Origin: Bacteroidia bacterium
Lineage (GTDB): Bacteria; Bacteroidota; Bacteroidia; Bacteroidales; Azobacteroidaceae
Reading direction: 5' to 3'
Assembly (NCBI GenBank): GCA_025996755.1
Contig: BNTR01000117.1
Location: forward strand, 1 to 8,971
Length of the DNA stretch: 8,971 nucleotides
Position numbers and translations under genes: made by a program. Positions within the stretch are counted from its first letter, which is position 1; each line of letters starts with the position of its first letter. Below, one piece after another: positions 1 through 6,817 of the stretch. The notes beneath the pieces were generated by a model. The model was not told the DNA's origin and made no database searches. It was given only the letters and a program-made list of their open reading frames with translations.

Positions 1-83
1 ATTATTGTTGTTTAAACCAATGGTTTTTTATTTTTTTCAAATATTTTCCCCTCATTGTCCAATTGATTTTCAGTCAATTATAG

Positions 84-148
84 CTTAACTTAATGACATT
101 GGGCTGAAGCCTACGGTTAATAAAGTGTCGTCCCTGCGGGACTTATCT
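84..148. repeat. Candidate dispersed intergenic repeat with two small hairpins
   Basis: No gene is visible in positions 1-205. This part holds compact inverted repeats: GGCT-GA-AGCC at 102-111, bracketed by TTAAC (85-89) and GTTAA (116-120), then GTCCC-TGC-GGGAC at 130-142. A further AATTGA/TCAATT pair lies just upstream at 61-66 and 74-79. The GC-rich hairpins stand out from the AT-rich surroundings and resemble short intergenic repeats I have seen in Bacteroidetes genomes, but only one copy is in this window. It lies downstream of the four-gene operon that ends at 206 and could help end its transcripts, although no clean T-run follows a stem on the minus strand. Confidence 0.35.
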
Positions 149-177
149 GCCACAGTCATTCTTTTTTCCATCATTAT

Positions 178-218
178 CATATAAATCATTTTAATCATAT
201 TAAAATCACAGTTCAGAC
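178..218. repeat. Partial copy of the GTCTGAAC palindromic repeat
   Basis: The segment ends in TAAAATCACAGTTCAGAC (201-218), which matches the right arm of the complete element at 3328-3420 with one difference. Over about 40 bases it matches the reverse complement of that element's left half with about three mismatches by eye. It overlaps the 3' end of the acyltransferase gene and supplies its last residues (Ser-Glu-Leu) and its TGA stop at 206-208. The other arm of the palindrome is missing, so this is a half copy. Confidence 0.7.
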
Positions 219-730
219 GATTTAAATTTTTCCACCAATTTATTATTAGCGTCTATAAGTGCCTCCGAGTTGAGCATATTCGGGTTAAACACCAAATCGT
301 AGTGAGCATCCTTGGGTTTAAATTGATTCACGCCGTAGGCTATGCTATTGGCAGGCATATCTTTTGTAACTATCGCACCGGCTCCTACAACAGAATTTTC
401 ACCAATTATTATTGGTCCCAAAATTTTTGCGCCATCAGCAATCACTACGTTTTTACAAATTATCGGATTCCCGACATTTTCCCATTCGCTGCTCACCTTG
501 TTAAATCGCATATTTGTGCCAACAGTCACATTTTGAAAGATGACAACATTTTCACAAATTTTTGCAGCAATAATCGTACAACCACGCGCATGGTGCGCAA
601 ACAACACGCTTTTGTCCATTTCAGCGCACTTAATTTCACAACAATAGCATTTTTCCAGCAAATTACCTGCCGCCTCTCGGAGCATTCTACTCTTAGAATA
701 GCAATTCATTTTCACTAATTTTTCAAACAT
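206..730 (-). CDS. Hexapeptide-repeat O-acyltransferase, serine acetyltransferase-like
   Basis: A 174-residue protein of the left-handed beta-helix acyltransferase superfamily, which usually moves an acetyl group from acetyl-CoA to a hydroxyl or amino group. Hexapeptide-type repeats run from about residue 51 to 150, including the stretch GAKILGPIIIGENSVVGAGA that is typical of CysE and sugar O-acetyltransferases. The His-His at 46-47 (FAHHARG) sits where CysE carries the catalytic histidine of its DHGTG region. The second CysE landmark, a GDRHP-type segment, is not recognisable; the helix is broken there by a loop at about 73-88. The true acceptor is therefore unknown and may be a glycan or small molecule rather than serine. 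The N-terminal part is cysteine-rich (C10, C28, C30, C31, C35). The ATG start lies 16 bases after the abiEii stop, so it is probably the last gene of that operon. The last codons and the stop come from a dispersed repeat. The fold is secure; the substrate is not. Confidence 0.8.
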   Translation of the reverse strand: MFEKLVKMNCYSKSRMLREAAGNLLEKCYCCEIKCAEMDKSVLFAHHARGCTIIAAKICENVVIFQNVTVGTNMRFNKVSSEWENVGNPIICKNVVIADGAKILGPIIIGENSVVGAGAIVTKDMPANSIAYGVNQFKPKDAHYDLVFNPNMLNSEALIDANNKLVEKFKSSEL

Positions 731-746
731 ATTCTTTTATTTTTAA

Positions 747-1583
747 TTATGTAAACCGTATCATATCAACCAATTGCAAAAAATAATCGTCACTCCAAAT
801 ATCCATTTCCGCAGGATTTTTGATAAAGGGGCGGACATCATTTTTGACCAAATTTATATCCGTTTTCAGGATTTTTTCACGCAGCAAATTCTTAAAAATA
901 TCAGGAGTAAAATCCTCACTTTTTATTGCATTTATTTGTTCTGTACGTTGTTGTAAATGCTTGAAATTCAGAGCCGTATTATTGCGAACATACCATTCAA
1001 AATCGTACCAGTCGCGCCCTTTCACGCGACTTTTCCACGCACGGAACAACAGCGCGTGCATTTTGCCGGCGTATAAATCGGGCAGCGTGTAGCAACGCAC
1101 CATAAAGGAAAAAGGCAGCATCAAAAGTTTATGTTCCGTCCCGAAACCCGCAGGCGGCTGTGTATCAACTTCAATTTTGATTTTCACATTCTTTTCTGTG
1201 GTAAAAGCCAAATTGTAAATTTCGGTGTTATCCTTCAAAAACGCCGATTCAACATTGGTTTGCGTCTTTTTCTCTTTCCGCGTGATAGAGATTTCCCGCC
1301 CAAGCGATTGAAACTCAGCCGTTATGGCATCGAAATAGTCTTCCAATCGAAAACTTTCATCGGGCTGCAAAAGTGAAAAATCCATATCTTCGGAAAAGCG
1401 TTGCAAACCATAGAAAATGCGCAGGCAAGTGCCGCCGTAGAAAGCCGCTTTTTCAAAGAAACCGGCTTTGTAAAGTCCTGCCAATGCGATTTCCTGCATC
1501 ACTTCGTGCATCGCGTTGTCTTTTTCCTCTTTTGTTGTCGGCGAATATTGCGACATCATATTTTCAAAAATTGAGTTGAGCAT
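747..1583 (-). CDS. abiEii: AbiEii-type nucleotidyltransferase toxin (type IV toxin-antitoxin)
   Basis: A 278-residue protein of the AbiEii/AbiGii nucleotidyltransferase toxin family, the toxic half of type IV toxin-antitoxin and abortive-infection systems. Relatives act in the cytoplasm and transfer nucleotides, in some cases to tRNA ends. All expected motifs are visible: GGTCLR at 50-55, the metal-binding S-E-D-M-D-F at 64-69 (D66 and D68), a KIEVD strand at 136-140, and the later helix with K174 and R181 followed by RDWYDF (190-195). Length and motif order are normal, so the enzyme should be active. The ATG at 1583 lies 24 bases after the stop of the DUF6602-like gene. Unusually, the cognate antitoxin gene is not directly upstream but one gene further away. 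The family assignment is firm; the RNA or nucleotide target cannot be read from the sequence. Confidence 0.9.
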   Translation of the reverse strand: MLNSIFENMMSQYSPTTKEEKDNAMHEVMQEIALAGLYKAGFFEKAAFYGGTCLRIFYGLQRFSEDMDFSLLQPDESFRLEDYFDAITAEFQSLGREISITRKEKKTQTNVESAFLKDNTEIYNLAFTTEKNVKIKIEVDTQPPAGFGTEHKLLMLPFSFMVRCYTLPDLYAGKMHALLFRAWKSRVKGRDWYDFEWYVRNNTALNFKHLQQRTEQINAIKSEDFTPDIFKNLLREKILKTDINLVKNDVRPFIKNPAEMDIWSDDYFLQLVDMIRFT

Positions 1584-1607
1584 AATGTATTTTACTTTGA
1601 TTAAAAT

Positions 1608-2579
1608 TTACCAAATACAATTTCCAGAAAAATAATTAGCAAGAATCTTTTCAATCTTTGGTGTGCTTTTAATCAGCGGTTTACACCAGAAATTAAGATA
1701 TGCAAGTGCAAATCCTAATGCAGTATTCGGTTTATCTAATCTATTGTCAAATGTATAAATTATTGGTTTATTCTGTAATGGCATCATCCATTTTAATACC
1801 TTATTCTCTCCAAGAATATCAAATGCAACATCTTTCTGATAGGTGTTTGTCTTTTCATTGAAAGTCCAAGCGTATGCCAATGTTCCATCCAACGTATAGA
1901 TTAAATCTATTGGCATATTAATTCGTAAAAAGTGATACTTTTCTTCGTTTGTTTTTGTTAAAATATATTTTTTGATTTCTGTATTATTCATTTGTACTTC
2001 TATCCCATCTTGTATTTTGTAAAACATATCGTTTTTCCCAGATAATATACAAGAAAAAATACGCTCTGTTGAAGATATGCCACCATTATACTGAATAGTG
2101 CCCCCACTATGCGAATCATAATGCATCTGATTAGGTTTACTCTGTCTTTTCAGTGAATATACCGAATTTAGGTTATTTATAGATTCTCCCCATGTGTCTA
2201 ATGTTAATGTTTTTTTGACTTGTGCAATCCCTAAAACAACATCAATTGAGATATATGATAAAACATCATCGCCTTGTTCATTTATAGGGAATCCGGAGAA
2301 ATAACGTTTATCATAAAAAATTAAATCAATTTCGTTTGAATGTCTTTCACATTCAGTATCAAACACAAAACCACGAGTAATTCCAACATATTCCGGTAGC
2401 ATTTGAAGAAAAAAGTTTTTAAATGCTAATTCTAATTTTTGCCCTGCATCATAAATACGTTTTGTTTCAAGCAAAGTTTCTGCTTGTGATAGTGCTGCGT
2501 CAAACTGCTTGCGATATTGTTCAAATATTGCATCTATTATCTCTTGTGGAGATTTATCAACGAACTTTTGTTGTGCCAT
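1608..2579 (-). CDS. DUF6602-like protein, possible PD-(D/E)XK-type nuclease fold
   Basis: A 323-residue cytoplasmic protein of uncertain function. Residues about 45-125 resemble the DUF6602 family: a helix ending in FFLQMLPEYVGITRGFVFD (56-74), then SNEIDLIFYD (81-90), then ISIDVVLGIAQVKKTLT (110-126). The acidic D85 and D90 followed by a strand with Q120-x-K122 look like a PD-(D/E)XK core in which the usual Glu of E-x-K is Gln. Gln at this place occurs in some active nucleases, so activity is possible but unproven. The second half (about 150-323) is not recognised. No membrane segment or signal peptide is seen. The gene sits between the antitoxin (16-base gap) and toxin (24-base gap) genes on the same strand, so it is very probably co-expressed with them. 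It is clearly more AT-rich than both neighbours: sampled 60-base lines gave about 20-38% GC, against about 30-55% in lines sampled from the flanking genes. This suggests a separate origin. Confidence 0.7.
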   Translation of the reverse strand: MAQQKFVDKSPQEIIDAIFEQYRKQFDAALSQAETLLETKRIYDAGQKLELAFKNFFLQMLPEYVGITRGFVFDTECERHSNEIDLIFYDKRYFSGFPINEQGDDVLSYISIDVVLGIAQVKKTLTLDTWGESINNLNSVYSLKRQSKPNQMHYDSHSGGTIQYNGGISSTERIFSCILSGKNDMFYKIQDGIEVQMNNTEIKKYILTKTNEEKYHFLRINMPIDLIYTLDGTLAYAWTFNEKTNTYQKDVAFDILGENKVLKWMMPLQNKPIIYTFDNRLDKPNTALGFALAYLNFWCKPLIKSTPKIEKILANYFSGNCIW

Positions 2580-2595
2580 AATACTTTTTTTTATA

Positions 2596-3234
2596 TTAAT
2601 TGTTAATTACATTTCCTAAAAACTCCAACAACAACCTCAATTTCCCTTTCTTCCTCCCCACCTCAGCACACTGCCGAATTATATCCGAATTAAAAGACGA
2701 TAATGCAGACATTTCAAATCTCAAATCTTCTTCCAAATACTCACCCATTGCCTTAACAGACTGAAGCCGCAAATTGGGCGTAGTAACAATCTTGTCGCAC
2801 AATGCCTTTTCGGGCGAGGCAATCAGAAAGGCATAAGAATTGTCAATAATCTCCTGCCTGACACCAATCGGGTAATATTGAGCAGGTACTTTCACATACT
2901 CAAAATTTCCCAAAGGCGTGTCGTATTGCTTGTGCAACTTCGTACAAACCGACCGCATCGTGTAAACTCGTTCGGGAATCAATCCGTAATACGCAAGGGC
3001 AGATTCGAGCGAAACATAAGACGGTCGGTACAAATGATTTGCCACAAGTTCCGTTGAAATTGTCTGATTGTGTACCTTTGGCGCAACTACATACAGATTG
3101 CGCTTCACCCTGATTACAAGCCCCTTTCGCTCTAATTCGGATACCTTTTCATCGGGACGCTTCAAGTTGCCATACAACGAATATAAAATGTCCTTATTGA
3201 TGGGAATAATCCCTAACTTCTTTAATCTTTCCAT
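2596..3234 (-). CDS. abiEi: AbiEi-type antitoxin / transcriptional regulator
   Basis: A 212-residue protein of the AbiEi antitoxin family, the partner of AbiEii in type IV toxin-antitoxin systems. In studied members the N-terminal winged helix-turn-helix binds the operon promoter and represses it, while the C-terminal domain neutralises the toxin without a tight complex. Here the winged helix spans about residues 1-52, with the typical VSELERKGLVIRVKRNLYVV end. The family stretch YVSLESALAYYGLIPE is at 73-88 and ASPEKALCDKI at 139-149. The ATG at 3234 is the natural start. It is the first gene of the operon and is expected to control it, although I found no clear pair of inverted operator repeats just upstream. 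Length is usual for the family. Its separation from abiEii by a 972-base gene is the unusual feature. Confidence 0.88.
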   Translation of the reverse strand: MERLKKLGIIPINKDILYSLYGNLKRPDEKVSELERKGLVIRVKRNLYVVAPKVHNQTISTELVANHLYRPSYVSLESALAYYGLIPERVYTMRSVCTKLHKQYDTPLGNFEYVKVPAQYYPIGVRQEIIDNSYAFLIASPEKALCDKIVTTPNLRLQSVKAMGEYLEEDLRFEMSALSSFNSDIIRQCAEVGRKKGKLRLLLEFLGNVINN

Positions 3235-3257
3235 TACTTATACAAATAAATTCTCTG

Positions 3258-3265
3258 CAAAATTA
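3258..3265 (-). promoter_or_regulatory. Possible -7 box of the abiE operon
   Basis: On the minus strand the bases read TAATTTTG, which fits the Bacteroidetes -7 consensus TAnnTTTG. It lies 24-31 bases upstream of the abiEi start codon, a sensible distance. No TTTG was found 19-21 bases further upstream, so only half of the promoter signature is present. Confidence 0.3.
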
Positions 3266-3327
3266 GTAAAATTTCAATAGATAATCGGGTTTTTTACGAT
3301 TAACTGTCAAAAATCTGCTATTTTCCT

Positions 3328-3420
3328 GTCTGAACTGTGATTTTATTGTGATTAAAATGATTTCTATGATTTTCTTAATCACATCAATCAAAAAAATCTT
3401 ATTAAAATCACGGTTCAGAC
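3328..3420. repeat. Complete GTCTGAAC palindromic dispersed repeat
   Basis: This 93-base element has terminal inverted arms: GTCTGAACTGTGATTTTA at 3328-3345 pairs with TAAAATCACGGTTCAGAC at 3403-3420 (17 of 18 positions). A second stem, GTGATTAA (3348-3355) with TTAATCAC (3375-3382), lies inside. The interior is very AT-rich and has no reading frame of note. The element fills the spacer between the czcA-type gene and the abiE operon and reaches into the pump gene, giving it its last residues (Ser-Glu-Pro) and TGA stop at 3408-3410. A partial copy lies at 178-218. It may act as a transcript 3'-end structure, but there is no proper T-run after the stem. Confidence 0.8.
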
Positions 3421-6400
3421 TTTTTTTCAAACACAACATACAACGCAGGCAGCACCAGCAGCGTCAATATCGTTGCCGTAATCAACCCGCCAATCACCAC
3501 CGAGGCGAGCGGTTTTTGCACTTCGCTGCCTGCGCTTGTCGAGAGTGCCATCGGCAGGAAGCCCAGTGAGGCTACCAGGGCGGTCATCAGGACGGGGCGC
3601 AGGCGGATTTGGGTGCCGATTTTCACTCGTTGGTGGATGTCGGTTACGCCCTCCTCTTTCAGTTGGTTGAACTGCCCGATGAGGACGATGCCGTTGAGCA
3701 CCGCCACGCCGAACAGGGCGATGAAGCCTACGCCTGCCGAGATGCTGAACGGCATCCCACGCAGCCACAACGCCACAATACCGCCAATCGCCGACAGGGG
3801 CACTGCCGAGAAAATCAGCAGGGCTAATTTTATCTTGTGGAACGTGAAAAACAGCAGCGCGAAAATCAGCAGCAACGCCACCGGAACGGCTATTGCCAAG
3901 CGGTCTTTTGCCTCTTTGAGGTTTTGAAACTCGCCACCGTAGGTGTAGAAATAGCCCGCGGGGAGTTTCAATTTTTCGTCGAGGAGCTGCTCTATCTCGT
4001 GCACCGTGCTCTCAATATCGCGCCCACGGACGTTGAAACCGACATAAATGCGGCGCGCACCGTTTTCGTGCCCGATTTGGGCGGGGGCTGTTTTATAACT
4101 GATGCTCGCCACCTGACTGAGCGGCACGCGGTTGCCGGACGGCAGCGTTATGTACAGATTTTCGACACTCGCCAAATCGTGGCGCAACTCCTTTTGCAGG
4201 CGCACGACCATATCGAAACGCCGGTCGCCTTCAAACACCACGCCCGCCGTGCTGCCCGCAAAAGCCGTCCGCAAGACACGGTTTACTTCGCTGATAGTCA
4301 AGCCGTAACGCGCAATTTGGTCGCGGTTGTATTCCACCTGAATTTGCGGCAGTCCGCTCACTTTTTCGATAGTTGGCTCGTTCACGCCCTCCACGCTGCG
4401 GACGAATTTCGCCACCTTTTGCGCCTGCGCGGCGAGCACATCCAAATCTTTGCCGTAAATCTTTATCGCCACGTCCTGACGGATGCCGGTAATCAGTTCG
4501 TTGAACCGCATCTCCATCGGTTGGCTGATTTCGTAGTGGATGCCGGGGATGAGCGACAGGGCTTCCTCCATCTTTTCCACCATCTCCTCGCGGGTTTCGG
4601 CAGACGTCCATTGCTCCTTGGGCAGCATCGAAAGCATCATATCGCCGCGCTCTATCGGCATCGGGTCGGACGGGATTTCTGCGCTTCCGATACGTGTAAC
4701 CGCCTGTTTCACTTCGGGAAACGTCTCTTTCAGGATTTTTTCCGCCAAGCCAAACGTTTCAATCACCTGCGTGAGCGACGTGCCCTGCGCCATACTGATT
4801 TCAACGGTCAAATCGCCCTCCTCCAGCGTGGGGATAAATTCGCCCCCCAAGCGGCTGAAAATCGCGAGCGCACCCACGAAAAGCACAACCATCGCAACGA
4901 TAATCGACTTTTTCCAACGCAGCGTAAAATCCAATATCGGCTCGTATTTTCTTTTGAGGAAGTTCATCAGCGTGTCGGACAGATTAAACCTAACAGGTCT
5001 TAAAGACCGGTTAGGTTTTTTCAACACCAACGTGCTCATCATTGGCACATAAGTAAGCGAAAGAATAAACGCCCCCAGAATGGCAAACGCCACCGTTTGC
5101 GCCATCGGGCGAAACATTTTCCCCTCAATGCCCACCAGCGTAAGAATAGGCAAATACACTATCAGAATAATGATTTCGCCAAAAGCCGCACTGGTGCGGA
5201 TTTTAGAAGCAGCGGAATACACAATTTTATCGGTTTGACGTGCTTCATTGCTTCGTAATTCGTAATTCGTAATTCGTAATTGACTAACTATCGCCTCCAC
5301 AATAATCACCGCCCCATCCACAATCAACCCAAAATCAATCGCACCAAGGCTCATCAAATTGCCGCTCACGCCAAACAGCCCCATCATACCAACGGCAAAG
5401 AGCATAGATAGCGGGATGACACTCGCCACGAGCATCCCCGCCCGAAGGTTGCCAAGCAACAGCACCAGCACGAAAATGACGATAAGACCGCCCTCCAAGA
5501 GGTTTTTGAAAATAGTGCTCGTTGTGCGCCCCACCAATTCGGTGCGGTCGATAAACGGCTCAATGACAACGCCTTCGGGCAGGCTTTTTTGGATGCGCAC
5601 CATACGCTCCTTGACGTTGGCGATGACTTTGGAGAAGTTCTCGCCTTTCAGCATCAGCGTGATGCCCGCCACCACTTCGCCCTCGCCATTGCGGGTGACG
5701 GCACCGTAGCGCATGGCTGAGCCGAATTGCACGGTCGCCACGTCGCGAATCAGCACCGGCATCCCGTGGGCGGTTTTGATGACGATGCGCCCGATGTCGT
5801 CCAGCGTTTTCACCAAACCGATGCCGCGAATGAAATAGTAATTTGCACCCTGCTCGATGTAACTGCCGCCGGTGTTTTCGTTGTTGTCGCGCAAGGCATC
5901 GAAAATTTCGGCGATGCTGACGTTCATCGCGGCGAGCCGGTCGTTGTCCAGCGCAATTTCGTACTGCTTGACGTGCCCGCCCCACGCGCTCACTTCGGCG
6001 ATGCCCTCCGTGCCCGCCAACTGCCGCTTCACAATCCAATCCTGAATAGTGCGCAAGTCGGTGTCGGAATATTTGTCCTCATATCCGGCAGCGGGGCGAA
6101 CCACGTAATGATAAATCTCGCCCAAGCCGGTAGAAATCGGTGCCAGCGATGGCTCGCCCAACCCTTCGGGAATCAGGCTCTCGGCTTCTTTGAGTTGCTG
6201 ACTGATTTGTTGCCGCGCCCAATAAATATCCGTCGCATCTTTAAACACGATGGTAATCACGGAAATCCCGCTACGGCTCAGGCTACGGCTCTCAATAACA
6301 TCGGGGATATTAGCCATAGCCATCTCGATGGGCGCAGTAATAAACTGCTCCACCTCCTGCGCACCCAGCGTGGGCGCATTGGTGATAATCTGCACCTGAT

Positions 6401-6533
6401 TGTTGGTAATATCAGGCTGCGTGTCAATCGGCAACCGCACCATCGAAACAACACCCCAAACCACCAACGCCAACGTCAGCACACCAACAGCAAGTTTGTT
6501 CTCAATAGAGAACTTTATAATTTTATCAAACAT
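3408..6533 (-). CDS. czcA: CzcA/CusA-family heavy-metal efflux RND pump
   Basis: A 1041-residue inner-membrane proton-driven pump that exports metal cations as the core of a three-part efflux complex. I start at the ATG at 6533 (MFDKIIKFSI), the usual family start; a TTG three codons upstream lies in repeat DNA. The first membrane helix is at about 13-31, followed by a periplasmic domain, helices at about 335-500, a second periplasmic domain, and a final helix bundle ending at VLPALYVVFEKK. The fourth helix has DFGLIVDG at 400-407 and E413, with the spacing of the essential D402/D408/E415 of Cupriavidus CzcA; this favours a Zn/Co/Cd-type over a Cu/Ag-type pump. Two repeat-derived insertions are in frame: residues 418-427 (heptamer array) and 506-516 (palindrome), both in predicted cytoplasmic loops. 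No fused TolC domain is present, unlike many Bacteroidetes CzcA proteins. No membrane-fusion or outer-membrane partner gene is in the window. The metal specificity is inferred. Confidence 0.92.
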   Translation of the reverse strand: MFDKIIKFSIENKLAVGVLTLALVVWGVVSMVRLPIDTQPDITNNQVQIITNAPTLGAQEVEQFITAPIEMAMANIPDVIESRSLSRSGISVITIVFKDATDIYWARQQISQQLKEAESLIPEGLGEPSLAPISTGLGEIYHYVVRPAAGYEDKYSDTDLRTIQDWIVKRQLAGTEGIAEVSAWGGHVKQYEIALDNDRLAAMNVSIAEIFDALRDNNENTGGSYIEQGANYYFIRGIGLVKTLDDIGRIVIKTAHGMPVLIRDVATVQFGSAMRYGAVTRNGEGEVVAGITLMLKGENFSKVIANVKERMVRIQKSLPEGVVIEPFIDRTELVGRTTSTIFKNLLEGGLIVIFVLVLLLGNLRAGMLVASVIPLSMLFAVGMMGLFGVSGNLMSLGAIDFGLIVDGAVIIVEAIVSQLRITNYELRSNEARQTDKIVYSAASKIRTSAAFGEIIILIVYLPILTLVGIEGKMFRPMAQTVAFAILGAFILSLTYVPMMSTLVLKKPNRSLRPVRFNLSDTLMNFLKRKYEPILDFTLRWKKSIIVAMVVLFVGALAIFSRLGGEFIPTLEEGDLTVEISMAQGTSLTQVIETFGLAEKILKETFPEVKQAVTRIGSAEIPSDPMPIERGDMMLSMLPKEQWTSAETREEMVEKMEEALSLIPGIHYEISQPMEMRFNELITGIRQDVAIKIYGKDLDVLAAQAQKVAKFVRSVEGVNEPTIEKVSGLPQIQVEYNRDQIARYGLTISEVNRVLRTAFAGSTAGVVFEGDRRFDMVVRLQKELRHDLASVENLYITLPSGNRVPLSQVASISYKTAPAQIGHENGARRIYVGFNVRGRDIESTVHEIEQLLDEKLKLPAGYFYTYGGEFQNLKEAKDRLAIAVPVALLLIFALLFFTFHKIKLALLIFSAVPLSAIGGIVALWLRGMPFSISAGVGFIALFGVAVLNGIVLIGQFNQLKEEGVTDIHQRVKIGTQIRLRPVLMTALVASLGFLPMALSTSAGSEVQKPLASVVIGGLITATILTLLVLPALYVVFEKKSEP
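4986..5018 (-). repeat. 33-bp palindrome inserted in frame in the czcA-type gene
   Basis: AAACCTAACAGGTCTT (4986-5001) pairs with AAGACCGGTTAGGTTT (5003-5018) around a single central base, with one mismatched pair. It occupies exactly 11 codons of the pump gene and encodes KPNRSLRPVRF (residues 506-516) in the cytoplasmic loop after TYVPMMSTLVLK. The same frame on the opposite strand meets TAA at 5001-5003, so only one orientation is open. The sequence resembles a palindromic repeat I have seen scattered in Bacteroidetes genomes; only this copy is in the window. Confidence 0.75.
5254..5281 (-). repeat. Four-unit AATTACG heptamer array inside the czcA-type gene
   Basis: Four perfect tandem units of CGTAATT on the plus strand (AATTACG on the coding strand) encode the segment QLRITNYELR at residues 418-427. 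It lies just after the fourth membrane helix, where the cytoplasmic loop starts. The same heptamer occurs in the spacers at 6541-6603, 6818-6831 and 7489-7516, so the unit is a dispersed repeat of this genome and not a feature of the protein family. Confidence 0.85.
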
Positions 6534-6540
6534 TTCTTTC

Positions 6541-6603
6541 AATTACGAATTAAAAATTACGAATTACGGTGTGAAAATTACGAATTAAAAATTATGAATT
6601 ACG
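6541..6603. repeat. AATTACG heptamer cluster upstream of the czcA-type gene
   Basis: Five exact AATTACG units (6541-6547, 6555-6561, 6562-6568, 6576-6582, 6597-6603) are mixed with AATTAAAA and AATTATG variants. The cluster lies 8 bases upstream of the chosen ATG start of the pump gene, where a leader or promoter would be expected. No Bacteroidetes promoter boxes were seen inside it. Confidence 0.8.
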
Positions 6604-6681
6604 ATAGAGGATAAAATATATATAAACTATAACAGATTTTCTATAACAGTTTTTGTTTTCCTCCCTTATCTTTTAAGGGTC

Positions 6682-6803
6682 CCCTTAGTAGCAATGACAA
6701 TCCATACATATTTTCCCTTATTCCCTTATTCTTCACATTACCAATAAAATAAGGGAATAAGGGGGGATTGGAGGGGAGGGGGGACTCGCTCTGCTACTAA
6801 GGG
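6682..6803. repeat. Nested inverted repeats in the spacer
   Basis: An outer perfect 12-base pair, CCCTTAGTAGCA (6682-6693) with TGCTACTAAGGG (6792-6803), encloses an inner perfect 16-base stem, CCCTTATTCCCTTATT (6715-6730) with AATAAGGGAATAAGGG (6748-6763), with a 17-base loop. A purine-rich G tract (6761-6783) follows the inner stem. The spacer 6534-6836 holds no convincing gene. The inner hairpin could terminate the upstream cysteine-rich gene, but no T-run follows it on the minus strand. Heptamer-type sequence flanks the structure on both sides (6541-6603 and 6818-6831). Confidence 0.75.
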
Positions 6804-6817
6804 TTCTTTCAAAAATT

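Noticed and set aside
1..205. Possible short gene or RNA gene at the left edge
   Set aside because: No open frame with a sensible start, and no tRNA or other RNA fold recognised; only small hairpins are present.
3837..5003. Long plus-strand open frame of 388 codons opposite the metal pump gene
   Set aside because: It is antisense to a clearly conserved RND coding sequence, its translation is rich in His, Arg and Gln with no recognisable domain, and it has no promoter signal.
6534..6542. TTG start three codons upstream for the metal pump
   Set aside because: The TTG lies in heptamer repeat DNA, and the ATG at 6533 gives the usual family N-terminus.
6541..6603. Heptamer cluster considered as a CRISPR array
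   Set aside because: The units are 7 bases with no unique spacers of regular length and no cas genes nearby; this is a simple tandem/dispersed repeat.
5727..6614. Plus-strand open frame of 295 codons opposite the start of the metal pump gene
   Set aside because: It is a shadow of the pump gene; its end is translated heptamer repeat.
6715..6763. Inner hairpin as a classical rho-independent terminator
   Set aside because: The stem is long and perfect, but it has few GC pairs at the base on the minus strand and no T-run follows; listed as an inverted repeat instead.
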